Source of the DNA: Thiomonas sp. X19
GTDB lineage: Bacteria; Pseudomonadota; Gammaproteobacteria; Burkholderiales; Burkholderiaceae_C
Assembly: GCF_900089495.1 (NCBI RefSeq)
Contig: NZ_LT605203.1
Location: forward strand, 3,231,402 to 3,295,401
Reading direction: 5' to 3'
DNA length: 64,000 nucleotides
Shown here: positions 19,622 through 31,108 of the stretch, piece after piece
Layout: each line of letters begins with the position of its first letter
Position numbering within the stretch: position 1 is the stretch's first letter
Position numbers and translations under genes: made by a program
The notes under the pieces: model-generated
What the model was told of the DNA's origin: nothing
Database searches by the model: none
Seen by the model: only the letters and a program-made list of their open reading frames with translations

Positions 19622-21040
19622 TTACCAGCGCTCCGTTTTGTAGGGATTGTTGGAGGACCGATATTCCACCCGCAGCGGGGTGCCGCTGAGCTTGAAAGCC
19701 TTGGAAAAACGTGATTCCAGATAGCGCGTGTAGCTGTTGGGCACCCGGTCCAGGGCATTGCCGTGAATGACGATGACGGGGGGGTTCTGGCCACCCTGGT
19801 GGGCATAGCGCAATTTGGGCCTGACCGTGCCGGCGCGCGGTGGCTGCTGGAAGGCGACCGCCTCCTGCAAGGCACGCGTGAGCTTGGGGGTGGACATCTT
19901 GGCGAATGCCGCCTTGTAAGCCTCGTTCACCGACTTGAGCACCGCCGACAGCCCCTTGCGCGACAAGGCGGAAATCTCGTGCTGGCGGGCGAAACTGAGA
20001 AACGGCAGGCGCTCGATGAGGGCGTTGTTGAACTGATGCCGTTGGTATTCGTCAACCATGTCCCACTTGTTCGACGCCACCACCACCGCACGGCCCGACT
20101 CCACGGCAAAGCCGGCAATATGCGCGTCCTGATCGGACACGCCTTCGCTGGCGTCGAGCAAGAGAACGACGACGTTGGCGGATTCGATCGCCTGCAGCGT
20201 TTTCAGCACCGAGAATTTCTCGATGGTCTCGAACACCTTGCCTTTGCGCCGCAGACCTGCGGTATCGATCAGGGTGTACTCCACCCCGTCGCGGCTGAAA
20301 GGCACTTCGATCGCGTCGCGGGTGGTGCCCGGCTGGTCGAACGCAATCACGCGCTCTTCACCCACCAGGGCGTTGATCAGCGTCGATTTCCCCACATTGG
20401 GCCGGCCCACGATCGCCAATTTGATGGCGCGCGGTTCGAGGCTGAACGCGAGGCTCTCGGGTGTGACGCCATCGGGCAAAACGGATTCAGCCTCGGGCGC
20501 ATGCGTGGCGTCAACGACGGAATCTTCCTCGGCGAGCGGCGGCGCGGGGGGACGAAGATGGTCGCCAATGGCATCGAGCAGTGTGCCGACGCCACTGCCG
20601 TGCGCCGCGCTGACCGGCAAGGGTTCGCCCAGCCCCAGTTCATGAAACTCGGCCATGGCCGTCGGCGGCAGGCCTTCGGCCTTGTTCACAGCCAGCAACA
20701 CCGACTTGCCGGTCTTGCGCAGATAGGCGGCAATGCGCTGATCCTGCGGAGCCAGCCCGGTTCGGGCATCGGTCAGAAAGACCACGACATCCGATTCGGC
20801 GATGGCCTGCTTGGTCTGCTTGGCCATCTCGGCCACGATTCCGCTATCCACCACGGGCTCGAAGCCGCCCGTATCGACCACGAGGAAGGACTGGCCCTCC
20901 CACTGCGTCTTGGCGTAATGACGGTCGCGCGTGAGGCCGGGAATATTGGCGACGATGGCGTCGCGCGAACGCGTGATGCGATTGAACAACGTGGACTTGC
21001 CCACATTGGGGCGGCCCACCAGGGCAACGACGGGGATCAT
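19622..21040 (-). CDS. der: Ribosome assembly GTPase Der (EngA)
   Basis: Tandem-GTPase factor for 50S subunit maturation, 472 residues. Two G domains each show GRPNVGKST (near residues 8 and 204), their DTGGFE/DTAGLR G3 motifs and NKAE/NKWD G4 motifs. An acidic linker at about 165-195 separates them, and a C-terminal KH-like domain ends in the basic [12 protein letters not shown]. The frame is open upstream, but the ATG at 21040 ([12 protein letters not shown]) fits the family start exactly and follows the bamB stop by 25 bases. Confidence 0.97.
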   Translation of the reverse strand: MIPVVALVGRPNVGKSTLFNRITRSRDAIVANIPGLTRDRHYAKTQWEGQSFLVVDTGGFEPVVDSGIVAEMAKQTKQAIAESDVVVFLTDARTGLAPQDQRIAAYLRKTGKSVLLAVNKAEGLPPTAMAEFHELGLGEPLPVSAAHGSGVGTLLDAIGDHLRPPAPPLAEEDSVVDATHAPEAESVLPDGVTPESLAFSLEPRAIKLAIVGRPNVGKSTLINALVGEERVIAFDQPGTTRDAIEVPFSRDGVEYTLIDTAGLRRKGKVFETIEKFSVLKTLQAIESANVVVLLLDASEGVSDQDAHIAGFAVESGRAVVVASNKWDMVDEYQRHQFNNALIERLPFLSFARQHEISALSRKGLSAVLKSVNEAYKAAFAKMSTPKLTRALQEAVAFQQPPRAGTVRPKLRYAHQGGQNPPVIVIHGNALDRVPNSYTRYLESRFSKAFKLSGTPLRVEYRSSNNPYKTERW

Positions 21041-21065
21041 GTGGGGGCAGTTGCCAGGGTCATGC

Positions 21066-22193
21066 TCATTGCGGCAGGAAACCAAAAACACCGCCATCAG
21101 AAGTGACGGCCACGATGGTGTTGCCGGAGATGACGAGCGGCGAGCGAATGGCCGCCCCATCGGTGCTGACGCGCCCGATGAGCTTGCCGTCCTTGGCTGA
21201 AAGAAAGGTGATGTAGCCCTGGTAGTCGCCAACCGCAACCGTGACGCCCACCAGCAGCGGTGCGCTCAGCTTGCGGTACTTGAGTTGGTCATTGCTCCAG
21301 CGCTTGGCGCCATCCACGGCACTGTAAGCCTGCACCACGCCATCGCCCTGGGTGGCCAACAGCAGATCGCCGTTCTGGCTGATCCCGGTATCGCCGTCGG
21401 CCTTGTCGGCCCAGAGCAAGCGTCCGGTATCGAGATCGGCGCAACCCACGACCGATTGGTAGGCGCGGGCGCAGACCATGGACGCCGCGACCGATGGCGC
21501 CCCGGTGATGCCCACCACGCGCTCGACCTCGGTGATGCCGCGCGGCCGCGCGAGCGTGGCTTGCCACTGAACAGCGCCCGTCGCAGCGGAGATGGATTCG
21601 ATCCGTCCCAAGGCCGTGCCCACCAGCAGGCTGCCCGCCTGCGGGGTGATGCCGGAAGCCTGCTGCAACAGCAGCGCGGGGGCACGTGAATCAGCGGTCC
21701 AGAGCTTTTGCCCGTTCGCTGCATTGAATGCCCATAGGCGCTGGTCAGCGCCTTGCACGGCAATGGTTCCGTCCACCACCGCCGGCGCGGTGATCACACT
21801 CGTGGGCAGTTGGTACAGCCACAGCACCTGGCCTTGCGGTCCGAGGGACACGACCTGATTGTGCGAATTGACCACTGCCGTGAACGTGCCATCGCTGCCA
21901 GTGCCGGCGGTAATGCCACCGGCAATTTTGCTGCGCCAGATGGTGCGCCCGGTGTTGGCATCCAGGCGCTCCACCGTGCCGTCGCTCGAGGCCACGACCA
22001 CGCTGCCGGCAGCAACGGCGGTCGAGAACGTGGCAGGAACCGGACCAATACTCGTTTTCCAGGCCGTTTTCGCTTGCAGGATGGACGCCACCGGAGTCAG
22101 CGGAGTGGGGTCGGGAAGCTTCGGCCCGGAGGCGCAGGACGCAAGCAACAAGACGGAGCTTGCCGCAAGCACAACAGCCAAGGCGCGCATCAT
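21066..22193 (-). CDS. bamB: Outer-membrane assembly lipoprotein BamB
   Basis: Beta-propeller lipoprotein of the BAM complex, 375 residues. The lipoprotein signal ends at LLLASC (Cys near residue 20). The rest is PQQ-like propeller repeats, for example the recurring pattern G-x-V-x-x-LDA-x-TG-x-x-x-W. The start overlaps the yfgM stop as ATGA. The arrangement yfgM-bamB-der is conserved across proteobacteria. Confidence 0.95.
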   Translation of the reverse strand: MMRALAVVLAASSVLLLASCASGPKLPDPTPLTPVASILQAKTAWKTSIGPVPATFSTAVAAGSVVVASSDGTVERLDANTGRTIWRSKIAGGITAGTGSDGTFTAVVNSHNQVVSLGPQGQVLWLYQLPTSVITAPAVVDGTIAVQGADQRLWAFNAANGQKLWTADSRAPALLLQQASGITPQAGSLLVGTALGRIESISAATGAVQWQATLARPRGITEVERVVGITGAPSVAASMVCARAYQSVVGCADLDTGRLLWADKADGDTGISQNGDLLLATQGDGVVQAYSAVDGAKRWSNDQLKYRKLSAPLLVGVTVAVGDYQGYITFLSAKDGKLIGRVSTDGAAIRSPLVISGNTIVAVTSDGGVFGFLPQ

Positions 22194-22828
22194 GATGCCA
22201 GGCCCCCAACGCTCTGCAGCTTGATTTGCACCAGTTGGCGGTAGCTGGAATTCGGCGGCAGTAGCCGCATCGCATCCTCATAGGCCTTGCGTGCTTCTTG
22301 GGGCTTGCCCAGCAGCGCTTCGATGTCGCCGCGGCGGGTGGCGAAGAGCGCGTCGAACGCCGGGGCGGGAGACTGCTTCACCGTGGCAAGCGCTGCCTGC
22401 AGCTGCTTGGCATCGACCTGCAGGGCTGACAGATTGAGTAGGGCGGTGGCGCGGTAGGACTTGCTTTCGGCATGCTCGGAGGTCCAACGCAGCAAGGCTT
22501 CGGCGTCCGCCGTCTTGCCTGCATCGGCATAGGCCTTGGCCATGGTCAGGCCACCCATTTGGGCGTAGGGGCTGGTGGAAAATTTGTTCTGCAAATCGGT
22601 CCAAGCGGGAACTGCTTTTTGCAAATCACCAGCCTGAAGCTCCTTGCTGATCTGGGCGAACAGGGCGGATGCCTCGGTGGTTTGGCGGACTTGCCACCAT
22701 TGCCAGCCGGCATAACCGGCCCAGGCAAGGGCGACGACGAGCACGAGAGACGAAATCAGCGTCCCCCAGCGGCTCCAAAAGTCGCGCAGGCTTTCTATCT
22801 GGTCTTGCTCTTCGAGGTTGTAGCTCAT
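22190..22828 (-). CDS. yfgM: YfgM-like tetratricopeptide membrane protein
   Basis: Inner-membrane protein linked to periplasmic chaperones and the Sec translocon. The 212-residue sequence has a cytoplasmic N-terminus (LEEQDQIESLRDFWSRWG), one transmembrane helix at about residues 25-45 and a periplasmic TPR-like domain (AKAYADAGKTADAEALLRW). The ATG at 22828 (MSYNLEEQ) is chosen over one 12 bases upstream by family similarity. It sits between hisS and bamB, as in Escherichia coli. Confidence 0.92.
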   Translation of the reverse strand: MSYNLEEQDQIESLRDFWSRWGTLISSLVLVVALAWAGYAGWQWWQVRQTTEASALFAQISKELQAGDLQKAVPAWTDLQNKFSTSPYAQMGGLTMAKAYADAGKTADAEALLRWTSEHAESKSYRATALLNLSALQVDAKQLQAALATVKQSPAPAFDALFATRRGDIEALLGKPQEARKAYEDAMRLLPPNSSYRQLVQIKLQSVGGLAS

Positions 22829-22858
22829 GGATGGTGGCATTCAGTGCGGCCAGCCATT

Positions 22859-24163
22859 CTAGGGGGCCAAGGCCGGCGGCGCGGAGGCAGCAAGCTGTTC
22901 GATCAGAACCTCCAGCGACTGGAGCGACACGAGGCGTTGCTGGCCGGCTTCTCCCTGGCCTTGACGCAAGGACTTGACCGTCACGGCACCAGCGGCGAAC
23001 TCGTCCTCGCCGAAGATGAGCGCATGGCGCGCAGCGCTGGCGTCGGCTTTTTTCATTTGTGACTTCATGCCGCCGCTGCCAGCATGCAGCACGACATGCA
23101 GGCCCGCTGCACGCAGACGCTCTGCGGTTTGCATCGCGACGGCCAAGGCAGGCGCGTGCGCCAGAACGATATAGGCGTGCGGCTCCAGGGCGGGAGTCTG
23201 CATGCCACCCTGCTCCAGCAAATCGAGGACCCGCTCAACCCCCAGCGCCCAGCCGCAGGCTGGCGCCGGCTTGCCGCCGATCTGCTCGATCAATCCGTCG
23301 TAGCGCCCACCGGCGCACACCGTGCCCTGCGCGCCCAGGCGGTCGGTGACCCACTCGAACACCGTGAGGTTGTAGTAGTCCAGCCCCCGCACCAGACGCG
23401 GGTTGACGGTGTAGTCCTGCCCGGCGGCAAGCAGCAAGGCTTGCACGCCCTCGAAGTGCGCCAGCGACGCCTCGCCGAGTTCGTCGATCAGGCGCGGCGC
23501 GGCATTCACCAGCGCCTGCATCTGCGGATTCTTCGTGTCGAGAATACGCAGCGGATTGCGGTGCAGCCGGCGGCGCGCATCTTCATCCAGCTCATTCTGA
23601 TGTTGCTCGAAATAGGCGATGAGCTTGAGCCGGTGGCGCTGACGCTCCTCGGGCTGACCCAGGCAGTTGAGTTCCAGGCGCACGTCGCTCAAACCCAGCA
23701 TCTGCCACAAGCGGCGCGCCATCAAAATGAGCTCGGCATCCACATCCGGCCCGGCGAAACCCAAGGTTTCGGCACCCACCTGATGGAACTGGCGGTAGCG
23801 GCCGCGCTGCGGGCGCTCGTGGCGGAACATCGGCCCGGTGTACCAAAGGCGCTTGCCGCCGTCGTACAGCAGGTTGTGTTCGATGCAGGCGCGCACCACA
23901 GCGGCGGTGTTCTCCGGACGCAAGGTGAGTTGCTCGCCATTGAGCGCGTCGGTGAAGCTGTACATCTCTTTCTCGACGATGTCGGTCACTTCGCCGATGC
24001 CGCGCACGAACAGCGCCGTGGGCTCGACGATGGGGGTGCGGATGTTGCGATAGCCGTAGGCGCGCATGAGTTCGCGCACCTGGGACTCGAACCATTCCCA
24101 GACTGCCGATTGCGGCGGCAGCAGATCATTCATGCCTTTGACGGCATTGAGTTTTGCATTCAT
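22859..24163 (-). CDS. hisS: Histidyl-tRNA synthetase
   Basis: Class II aminoacyl-tRNA synthetase charging tRNA-His, 434 residues. Motif 1 is in [12 protein letters not shown] and the following helix. Motif 2 is [19 protein letters not shown] at about residues 107-125. The histidine-specific LVRGLDYYN and AGGRYDGL are present, and the C-terminal anticodon-binding domain starts near residue 330. The ATG at 24163 ([10 protein letters not shown]) is used; upstream in-frame codons overlap ispG. Confidence 0.96.
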   Translation of the reverse strand: MNAKLNAVKGMNDLLPPQSAVWEWFESQVRELMRAYGYRNIRTPIVEPTALFVRGIGEVTDIVEKEMYSFTDALNGEQLTLRPENTAAVVRACIEHNLLYDGGKRLWYTGPMFRHERPQRGRYRQFHQVGAETLGFAGPDVDAELILMARRLWQMLGLSDVRLELNCLGQPEERQRHRLKLIAYFEQHQNELDEDARRRLHRNPLRILDTKNPQMQALVNAAPRLIDELGEASLAHFEGVQALLLAAGQDYTVNPRLVRGLDYYNLTVFEWVTDRLGAQGTVCAGGRYDGLIEQIGGKPAPACGWALGVERVLDLLEQGGMQTPALEPHAYIVLAHAPALAVAMQTAERLRAAGLHVVLHAGSGGMKSQMKKADASAARHALIFGEDEFAAGAVTVKSLRQGQGEAGQQRLVSLQSLEVLIEQLAASAPPALAP

Positions 24164-24170
24164 GCGGAGA

Positions 24171-25535
24171 TTAATTCGCGTGGGCCTGATGAGGAAACGC
24201 ACGGCCGCCCGAAGTTTCCTCATCCCCCTCGGGGGGCGGCTGCTGCGCAGCAGCAGCCTGGGGGCGGTCTAAGCCCCAACGCTGTTGGATATAGCTGTTG
24301 ACGATGTCGAGAAATTGTTCGGCGATGCCGCCGCCACGCAGGGTGTAGCGTTTTTCGCCGTCGATGAAAACTGGGGCGGAAGGCTGTTCGCCCGTTCCCG
24401 GCAGACTGATGCCGATGTCGGCGTGGCGGCTTTCACCCGGGCCGTTGACGATGCAGCCCATCACCGCCAGGCGCAAGGTTTCAACGCCGGGATATTGCGC
24501 CCGCCAAACCGGCATTTGCGCCCGCAGGTGGCGGTCGATGTCTTGCGCCAACTCCTGGAACACACTGCTCGTGGTGCGCCCGCACCCCGGACAAGCCGTG
24601 ACGCTGGGGACGAAGCTGCGCAAGCCCAAAGCCTGGAGGATTTCCAGCGCGACCACCACCTCCTGGGTGCGCGCCTCGCCCGGCGCCGGGGTGAGCGAGA
24701 CACGAATGGTGTCGCCGATGCCTTCCTGCAGCAGGACCGACAGGGCCGCGGCCGATGCCACGGTGCCCTTGGTGCCCATGCCGGCTTCGGTCAGGCCGAG
24801 GTGCAGGGCATAGTCGCTGCGGCGCGAAAGCTCGCGGTACACGGCGATGAGGTCGCGCACGCCCGAGACTTTGCACGACAGCAGGATTTGGTGGCCGGGA
24901 AGGCCCAGTTCCTCGGCGCGCTCGGCCGACTGCAAGGCCGATGCAATCAGCGCTTCGTACATCACCTGTTGCGCGTCACGCGGCTGGGGCTGCTTCGCGT
25001 TGGTGTCCATCAAGTCGGCGAGCAGTTCCTGGTCCAGGCTGCCCCAGTTCACGCCAATGCGCACCGGTTTGTTCCAACGCGCGGCAACCTCGATCATCTG
25101 GGAGAACTGGCGGTCTTTCTTGTCACCCTTGCCGACGTTGCCGGGGTTGATGCGGTACTTGGACAGAGCCTGCGCGCAATCCGGATATTGCGTCAGCAGC
25201 ACATGGCCGTTGTAGTGGAAGTCGCCGATCAGGGGGACATCCACACCCATGCGGTCGAGCTGCTCCCGAATAACCGGCACAGCCGCGGCAGCCTCGGGGG
25301 TGTTGACCGTGATGCGCACCAGCTCGGACCCGGCTTGCGCCAATTCCTTCACCTGAATGGCCGTGCCAATGGCATCCACCGTGTCGGTGTTGGTCATGGA
25401 CTGCACCCGCACCGGCGCATCGCCGCCGATGGCAATCGTGTTCCCCCCCCAGCTCACGAGTGCCTGGCGCGTCGCCCGCCGCTGCGGCACGGCATCTGGA
25501 ATCAAGACCGCATCTGGCATGAAAACCTTTTGCAT
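24171..25535 (-). CDS. ispG: 4-hydroxy-3-methylbut-2-enyl diphosphate synthase IspG
   Basis: Iron-sulfur enzyme of the MEP isoprenoid pathway, 454 residues. N-terminal TIM-barrel motifs include [11 protein letters not shown] and RINPGNVG. The [4Fe-4S] ligands are the cysteines of ACPGCGRT near residue 330 and [10 protein letters not shown] near 370. The start ATG overlaps the rodZ stop (TGATG). The tail has an extra low-complexity segment ([15 protein letters not shown]). The frame is open for 770 bases upstream, but that part is the antisense-free shadow of rodZ. Confidence 0.95.
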   Translation of the reverse strand: MQKVFMPDAVLIPDAVPQRRATRQALVSWGGNTIAIGGDAPVRVQSMTNTDTVDAIGTAIQVKELAQAGSELVRITVNTPEAAAAVPVIREQLDRMGVDVPLIGDFHYNGHVLLTQYPDCAQALSKYRINPGNVGKGDKKDRQFSQMIEVAARWNKPVRIGVNWGSLDQELLADLMDTNAKQPQPRDAQQVMYEALIASALQSAERAEELGLPGHQILLSCKVSGVRDLIAVYRELSRRSDYALHLGLTEAGMGTKGTVASAAALSVLLQEGIGDTIRVSLTPAPGEARTQEVVVALEILQALGLRSFVPSVTACPGCGRTTSSVFQELAQDIDRHLRAQMPVWRAQYPGVETLRLAVMGCIVNGPGESRHADIGISLPGTGEQPSAPVFIDGEKRYTLRGGGIAEQFLDIVNSYIQQRWGLDRPQAAAAQQPPPEGDEETSGGRAFPHQAHAN

Positions 25536-26467
25536 CACGGTTTGGGGATGGTCAAGCGGGCGACGTTGTTGTTGGTCCTGGGGGTCAGATCGACAGGCTT
25601 GCCGTCGAGGCTCACCTGGGTTTGAGCTGCATTGCCCACCACGAGTTGCAGCGGAAAATCTTGCTGGGACAGAGCGATGCTTTGCTGGCCTGCAGCAGCA
25701 ACAAGGCCCGAAAACAAGACGGTGCCCTGGCTGCTGGTCACCTGAACCCAGCTCTCGGCGGCGGCCTGAATGCTGAGTGCTGGTCCGGCGGCTGCGGCCA
25801 CCGGGCTGCTGGATGCTGCGGCCGGCTGCGGGAATTGCCGTGAGCCGGCACCGGAATCGGTCGCGGCAGGAGCCGCTGCCGCCGATGCCGAAGCGATGGC
25901 CAACGGGTTGGCGCTCGGCATCTTCGCCATGATCGATGGCGTAGCCGAGGGCAATACAGGCGACGAACTCGCTTGCGCCAACACAGCGGAAGCCGGCTTC
26001 GCGGGCATGGTCTGGGGCAGCCACTTCGCCAGATCCTCCGCATGGGGCAGAAAGAACACCAGCAGCGCAGCGATGACAAGTCCCGCCACCGCCAGCCACC
26101 AGAGCTTGCGCGCACCATGTCCCCCCCCTGCAGGAGCCGCGGGCACGGGCTTGCCGGAACTCGTGGCTGTTGGTCGGGTCGGGATGGTTTTGGCATGCGG
26201 CAGCGGCGGCAGCACCTGCATGATGGCCTCGGTGTCGGCCTTTAGCGCCTTGCTCGCGGCGCGAAGCAGGCCGCGAGCGAAGGCCGTGTCTGGCAGGCGC
26301 TCCCAATCTCCAGCCTCGAGCGCCAGGATCTTGTCGGACGACACCTTGAGCTGAGTTGCGAGTTCGCTGGCGCTTTTACCCGCGGCCTCACGTGCGGCAC
26401 GCAGCATGCCACCCGCCTGGGCACGCGCTGCGCGCTGCGCATCAGCCTGTGAATTGGAGCTTGTCAT
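25535..26467 (-). CDS. rodZ: RodZ-like cytoskeletal/helix-turn-helix membrane protein
   Basis: Cell-shape protein linking MreB to the elongation complex. Its 310 residues have an N-terminal HTH_25 domain ([20 protein letters not shown]), one transmembrane helix at about 121-141 ([19 protein letters not shown]), a long Ala/Ser/Pro-rich periplasmic linker, and the C-terminal DUF4115 domain from about residue 240 ([12 protein letters not shown]). It is located between pilW and ispG, the standard gammaproteobacterial and betaproteobacterial position. Confidence 0.9.
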   Translation of the reverse strand: MTSSNSQADAQRAARAQAGGMLRAAREAAGKSASELATQLKVSSDKILALEAGDWERLPDTAFARGLLRAASKALKADTEAIMQVLPPLPHAKTIPTRPTATSSGKPVPAAPAGGGHGARKLWWLAVAGLVIAALLVFFLPHAEDLAKWLPQTMPAKPASAVLAQASSSPVLPSATPSIMAKMPSANPLAIASASAAAAPAATDSGAGSRQFPQPAAASSSPVAAAAGPALSIQAAAESWVQVTSSQGTVLFSGLVAAAGQQSIALSQQDFPLQLVVGNAAQTQVSLDGKPVDLTPRTNNNVARLTIPKP

Positions 26468-26476
26468 CGGCTGAAA

Positions 26477-27328
26477 TCAGCGGGGAAGCAGGCTTGGGTC
26501 GTCAAACCTGCCCTGCTGGACGGCAATGGCCTCGCGCGAATCTGGAAAGCGCTGCTCCAGTTGCGTGGTCCAGCTGCTGGCATCCAGCGCATCGCCCGAG
26601 CGCCGCGCGATGAGAACACCCACCCAGAGCGATTGCGCGCTGGCGTACTTGCCGGAGTTGACGCGCTGGATATAGAACAGCGCATCCTTGAATTTGTTCT
26701 GGCGGTAAAGCACCAAAGCCAGATTGGTGGACAGCGCGGGGTTGGCTGGGTCGAGCGCGAAGCCGGCACGCAGCGTTTTCTCGGCCCCGGCAAGATCACC
26801 ATCGCGGTACTGGCAAACACCGTAGGCCAGATCGGTGCGTTCCGGATAACGGTAGCCGGGAACTGCCAAGGCGCGCTGGAACATGGTGAACGACTCGGCA
26901 TAACGTCGATTGGTGCACAGGAACCAGCCATAGTTGTGCAGCGCATCGGCATTGTTCGGCGCGATGGACAGCGCCTTGCGGAAGCTCTGTTCGGCCTGCG
27001 GGTTCTGGCCCAGGCTCATTTGAATCAGCGCCTGCATGGTGTAAGCCGGCACGTAGTCGGGAGCCTGGTCCAGCGCTTTGCCCACCTCGGAGAGTGCCAC
27101 CTCGGCCTGACCGCGCTGGTAATAACCTTCGGCCAACTCCAGGCGGATTTGCGCGTTCTTGTCGGCCTCGGCGCTGCCCGTGCTGGGCGTCGCGCTCGTC
27201 GAGCCATTGCTTTGGGCTGGATGGCTGGCGCAGCCGCCGAGTTGCAACAAGGCAAAACCCAGCACCAGGATGGCGGGCGGCAGCGATGCGAAACAACCAC
27301 GGTCAGTCCATCGGGTTTGCTTGTTCAT
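26477..27328 (-). CDS. pilW: Type IV pilus assembly lipoprotein PilW/PilF
   Basis: Outer-membrane pilotin for the type IV pilus secretin, 283 residues. The lipobox LGGC lies near residue 33, followed by a Ser/Thr linker. Six or so TPR repeats include AEGYYQRGQAEVALSEVGKA, NADALHNYGWFLCTNRRYAE and NLALVLYRQNKFKDALFY. It lies 9 bases from rlmN and 9 bases from rodZ. Confidence 0.93.
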   Translation of the reverse strand: MNKQTRWTDRGCFASLPPAILVLGFALLQLGGCASHPAQSNGSTSATPSTGSAEADKNAQIRLELAEGYYQRGQAEVALSEVGKALDQAPDYVPAYTMQALIQMSLGQNPQAEQSFRKALSIAPNNADALHNYGWFLCTNRRYAESFTMFQRALAVPGYRYPERTDLAYGVCQYRDGDLAGAEKTLRAGFALDPANPALSTNLALVLYRQNKFKDALFYIQRVNSGKYASAQSLWVGVLIARRSGDALDASSWTTQLEQRFPDSREAIAVQQGRFDDPSLLPR

Positions 27329-27337
27329 GGCATCAGT

Positions 27338-28501
27338 TCAGGTTGGACAAGCGGGCGGGCTCGCGGCCTCGACCCGAATGGGGATGACGGGCCGTGGCGG
27401 CACCGCGGATGACGTGCTTGCACGCGCTGGCTTGCGACTGGTGCGATCTTGCACATCGCCAGCCAGTTGGCCGCAGGCGGCATCGATGTCGTCGCCGCGC
27501 GTCTTGCGCACCGTGGTGACGAAGCCCGCGTCCACCAGGATCTGCGCGAACGCAGCAATGCGCCCGGCAGGCGACCTTGCAAGGCCGGACTGCGGGAAAG
27601 GATTGAACGGGATGAGGTTGAACTTGCACGGAAAGCGGTTGTGCAACAGACGGACCAACTGCCGGGCATGTTCGGGAGCGTCGTTCACACGGTCGAGCAT
27701 GCAGTATTCGAAGGTGATGAAGTCGCGCGGGGCATGCGCCAGATAGCGCTCGCAGGCGCCCAGAAGCTCGGCCAGCGGGTATTTGCGATTGAGCGGGACG
27801 AGATCGTCACGCAGAGCGTCGTTCGGCGCGTGCAGGGAAACCGCGAGCGCGACGGGACAATCGGCCGCGAGCCGGTCGATCATCGGCACCACGCCCGAGG
27901 TGGACACGGTCACGCGGCGACGCGACAAACCATAGCCGTCGTCATCGAGCATGGCCCGCAACGCTGGGATGAGCGCGCTGTAATTCTGCAGCGGCTCGCC
28001 CATGCCCATCATCACCACATTGGAGATGGCGCGCTCGCCGGCCGCCAGGCCGAGGGATTCGCGCATGCTGAACTCGGCGTGCCAGAGCTGCGCCAGGATT
28101 TCGGCCGTAGTCAGGTTGCGGCTGAAGCCCTGCGCTCCGGTGGAACAGAAGCGGCAGGCCATGGCGCATCCCGCTTGCGACGAAACACACAGGGTGTTGC
28201 GCTGCGCCTCGGGAATGAACACGGTTTCCACGGCGTCGCCCGCACCCACGTCGAACAGCCACTTCACCGTACCGTCACGCGAGCGCTGCTCGGTGAGCAC
28301 CGGCAGGGATTCGATCCGGGCTGCGCCCTGCAACCAGGCCCGCAGAGGCTTGGCCAGATCGCTCATGCCGGCAAATTCGGCCACGCCCTTCTGGTGCATC
28401 CAGCGGAACACCTGGCGGGCGCGGAAGGGTTTTTCGCCATGCGCGGCGAACCAGTCCACCAGACCGGCACGGTCGAACTGAAGCAGGTTGGTGGTGGACA
28501 T
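27338..28501 (-). CDS. rlmN: Dual-specificity rRNA/tRNA methyltransferase RlmN
   Basis: Radical-SAM enzyme methylating C2 of A2503 in 23S rRNA and A37 of some tRNAs, 387 residues. The cluster motif C-x3-C-x2-C is GCAMACRFC at about residues 123-131. [16 protein letters not shown] and [18 protein letters not shown] carry the SAM-binding and catalytic C-terminal cysteine positions. The ATG at 28501 matches the family start, 16 bases after the ndk stop. Confidence 0.95.
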   Translation of the reverse strand: MSTTNLLQFDRAGLVDWFAAHGEKPFRARQVFRWMHQKGVAEFAGMSDLAKPLRAWLQGAARIESLPVLTEQRSRDGTVKWLFDVGAGDAVETVFIPEAQRNTLCVSSQAGCAMACRFCSTGAQGFSRNLTTAEILAQLWHAEFSMRESLGLAAGERAISNVVMMGMGEPLQNYSALIPALRAMLDDDGYGLSRRRVTVSTSGVVPMIDRLAADCPVALAVSLHAPNDALRDDLVPLNRKYPLAELLGACERYLAHAPRDFITFEYCMLDRVNDAPEHARQLVRLLHNRFPCKFNLIPFNPFPQSGLARSPAGRIAAFAQILVDAGFVTTVRKTRGDDIDAACGQLAGDVQDRTSRKPARASTSSAVPPRPVIPIRVEAASPPACPT

Positions 28502-28517
28502 GGCCGCGCAGCGGGAA

Positions 28518-28937
28518 TCAGCGAGTGAACACCCAGTTCGGCGGAAAGAAAAAGGCGATTTCGGTTGCCGCGTTCTCCGCACTGTCCGAACCATGCACGG
28601 CATTGGCGTCGATGCTGTCGGCGAAATCGGCGCGAATGGTGCCAGGGGCAGCCTTCTTCGGGTCGGTCGCACCCATCAGCTCACGGTTCTTGGCAACGGC
28701 ATTGCTGCCTTCCAGAACCTGCACCAGCACGGGGCCGGAAACCATGAAATCGACCAGATCCTTGAAGAAAGGACGATCCTTGTGCACGGCGTAAAAGCCT
28801 TCGGCCTCGGCGCGGGAAAGATGCATCATGCGAACGGCGGCGACCTTGAGGCCGGCAGTCTCGAAGCGGTCGATGATCTTGCCGATACAGTTCTTGGCGA
28901 CAGCGTCGGGCTTGATGATTGAGAGCGTGCGCTCCAT
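28518..28937 (-). CDS. ndk: Nucleoside diphosphate kinase
   Basis: Transfers the gamma phosphate between NTPs and NDPs. The 139-residue protein is normal for bacteria. The active-site histidine lies in NAVHGSDS at about residues 113-120, and [11 protein letters not shown] is the N-terminal signature. It is the first gene of the long minus-strand run. The AT-rich sequence upstream of 28937 is the likely promoter area. Confidence 0.97.
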   Translation of the reverse strand: MERTLSIIKPDAVAKNCIGKIIDRFETAGLKVAAVRMMHLSRAEAEGFYAVHKDRPFFKDLVDFMVSGPVLVQVLEGSNAVAKNRELMGATDPKKAAPGTIRADFADSIDANAVHGSDSAENAATEIAFFFPPNWVFTR

Positions 28938-29124
28938 AAGGTTTTTTCTCCAGAAATCAAGTGATTAAAAATGAATTGTAAGGCGCTCACTCATGGCGAA
29001 TGATGAACCTCCCAACCCTGAATTCAGCGCATCACCGGCCATTGCCGGGCCGCGCCAGGGCCACCCCAAGCTTGGCCTGCACACTCGCGGGGAGGAGTCC
29101 TCTTGCGAATGTCCCGGGGCAATT

Positions 29125-31074
29125 TCAACGCGGGAAGTTGCGTCGTTTGCCGCCCGGCCCCGGGCCCGCACGCGGACCCTGGCCGAACCCTTGCCCCAGG
29201 GCTGAACGCATCGGGTCAGGCTGGCCGCCGGAACCACCTTTCTTGCCACCACGGGCCGAGCGTGGCTTGTTGTTGCCACCATGGCCGCCGGCACCTTTGC
29301 CGAACAAGGCATCGACAGCGCTCATGGCATAGCTGTTGGGTCCCGGCTCGCGTTCAGGAAGCTGTCGGTCGTCGTGCTCATGACGCGGAGCCGCGCGACG
29401 TGCTTCGCGGGTGGCCCGGCCGAAGAGCGCATCCACCGCGCTCATGGCGTAGCTGTTGGGGCCCGGCTCGCGCTCGCCGCTCGGGCCGCCACGCTCAGCA
29501 TTGCCACGGCCGCCGGGGGGGCCTTCCGGCCGATCTTGATTGCGGCCATCGTTGCGTCCGGCTTGGCCACGCGATTCCTGCCGCTTGTCATTGCGTCCAC
29601 CAGGCTTGCGCTGGGACTGGCCATTGACGCCATTGGCGCCATTGCCGCCCGGCTTCTGGCCCTTGGACCGGTCATCCAAACCCTGAACCGTGCCGGAATG
29701 GTTCATCATGGCCTTGACGTCTTCGCGCTCGATTTCCGCGAAATCGCCACGGCGCAAACCGGCGGGCAAGGCGATGGAGCCATAGCGCACGCGAATCAGG
29801 CGGCTGACCGTGAGGCCCACGGCCTCGAACAGGCGGCGCACTTCGCGGTTGCGCCCTTCGGCGATGATGACCCGATACCAGCGATTGGCGCCCTCGCCAC
29901 CGGCTTCTTCCAGGCTCATGAAACGTGCGGGACCGTCGCTCAGGTCCACACCCCCCAGCAATTTCTGGCGTGCCGGGTCATCCACCTGCCCCAGCACACG
30001 CACCGCGTACTCGCGCTCGACGCCCTGGCTGGGGTGCATGAGCTTGTTGGCCAGTTCGCCCGAGGTGGTGAACAGCAGCAGACCTTCGGTGTTGATGTCG
30101 AGCCGGCCGATCGCCGTCCACTTCGCGTTCTGCACCCGCGGCAGGTTGCGGAACACCGTGGGACGGCCTTCCGGATCCTTGAAGGTCACGACCTCGCCCA
30201 CTGGCTTGTGATAGACCAGCACCCGCGCTGGTGGCGGGCTGATGCGGAATTTGAGCGGCTTGCCATTGACGCGGATCTGGTCGCCAGGCTGAATGCGCTG
30301 GCCCAGATGCGCCGGCTCGCCGTTGACGGACACCAGGCCATCGACGATGAGTTGTTCCATTTCGCGGCGCGACCCCACCCCGGCCTGGGCCAGGACCTTG
30401 TGCAGTTTCGGCGCTTCGGGTGATGGCGGCAGCACACGGCGGGCACCGGGCTCGGCGGCTTCGGCGATTTCGACGGCACGGTCGAAATCGCCGGAAATGA
30501 CCTCTTCGATGCGCACCGCGGGGACGTTTTTGGCCGGGCCGCGCAACGGCGAGTTGTGCTTCTTTTTGCGCTGGTTCTGGTTTTGACGCGGACGATCGGG
30601 CCGGTTCGGGCGATCGGCACGCGCGGAACGCTCGGGCTGTGCCTGGTTGCCGTCAGCATCGTGTTGCGCTTCAGCCGGCGCGGTTTGCTGCGCCTCCGGC
30701 ACGACAGATCCGGTTGGCCGGGTTTCGGTCTCTGCCAGGCTGGGCCCGGGGGCTTTGCGCTTGCGGCGCCGCGGCGCATCGCGCGGCGTCATGTCGTCGC
30801 CTGCGGTCTGCCCGGCTTGCGGGCTCGTGCCTTCGGCAGACCCTTCAGCGGCAACCGGATCGACGCTGGGCGCCGCGTTGCCCGGCGACGCGATCGAGTG
30901 CGGCTCGGAGCGGGCTGACTGCGTGCTTTCACCTTCATCGTGCGCCGGGGCTGCTGCTTCGACTGCCACGGCCTTGCGCCGCCGCGCCGGGCGCTGCGGT
31001 GCCGGTTCGGCAACCACCGGGGTGGCAGGGTTGGAGCTGGCGTCAGCGTCGGAGATGGATTCGTCGTGTTGCAT
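29125..31074 (-). CDS. rluB: 23S rRNA pseudouridine synthase RluB-type, extended
   Basis: Forms pseudouridine at the 2605 region of 23S rRNA. The 649-residue protein is more than twice the size of E. coli RluB. It has a long Ala/Pro/Arg-rich N-terminus (1-200), an S4 RNA-binding domain at about 218-265 ([20 protein letters not shown]), the RsuA-type catalytic domain with [14 protein letters not shown] (catalytic Asp), and a basic disordered tail. The tail carries two copies of [17 protein letters not shown]. Such extensions are known in betaproteobacterial RluB. It lies 34 bases downstream of scpB. Confidence 0.92.
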   Translation of the reverse strand: MQHDESISDADASSNPATPVVAEPAPQRPARRRKAVAVEAAAPAHDEGESTQSARSEPHSIASPGNAAPSVDPVAAEGSAEGTSPQAGQTAGDDMTPRDAPRRRKRKAPGPSLAETETRPTGSVVPEAQQTAPAEAQHDADGNQAQPERSARADRPNRPDRPRQNQNQRKKKHNSPLRGPAKNVPAVRIEEVISGDFDRAVEIAEAAEPGARRVLPPSPEAPKLHKVLAQAGVGSRREMEQLIVDGLVSVNGEPAHLGQRIQPGDQIRVNGKPLKFRISPPPARVLVYHKPVGEVVTFKDPEGRPTVFRNLPRVQNAKWTAIGRLDINTEGLLLFTTSGELANKLMHPSQGVEREYAVRVLGQVDDPARQKLLGGVDLSDGPARFMSLEEAGGEGANRWYRVIIAEGRNREVRRLFEAVGLTVSRLIRVRYGSIALPAGLRRGDFAEIEREDVKAMMNHSGTVQGLDDRSKGQKPGGNGANGVNGQSQRKPGGRNDKRQESRGQAGRNDGRNQDRPEGPPGGRGNAERGGPSGEREPGPNSYAMSAVDALFGRATREARRAAPRHEHDDRQLPEREPGPNSYAMSAVDALFGKGAGGHGGNNKPRSARGGKKGGSGGQPDPMRSALGQGFGQGPRAGPGPGGKRRNFPR

Positions 31075-31108
31075 GGAGTCGGTGGTGTGGGGTACGGGTC
31101 AGGCCTGT

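Noticed and set aside
24171..26306. IspG starting far upstream within rodZ
   Set aside because: The added 257 residues have no homology features and overlap rodZ in another frame; the ATG at 25535 fits the family.
29281..30423. Plus-strand open frame opposite rluB
   Set aside because: Antisense to the conserved S4 and pseudouridine synthase domains.
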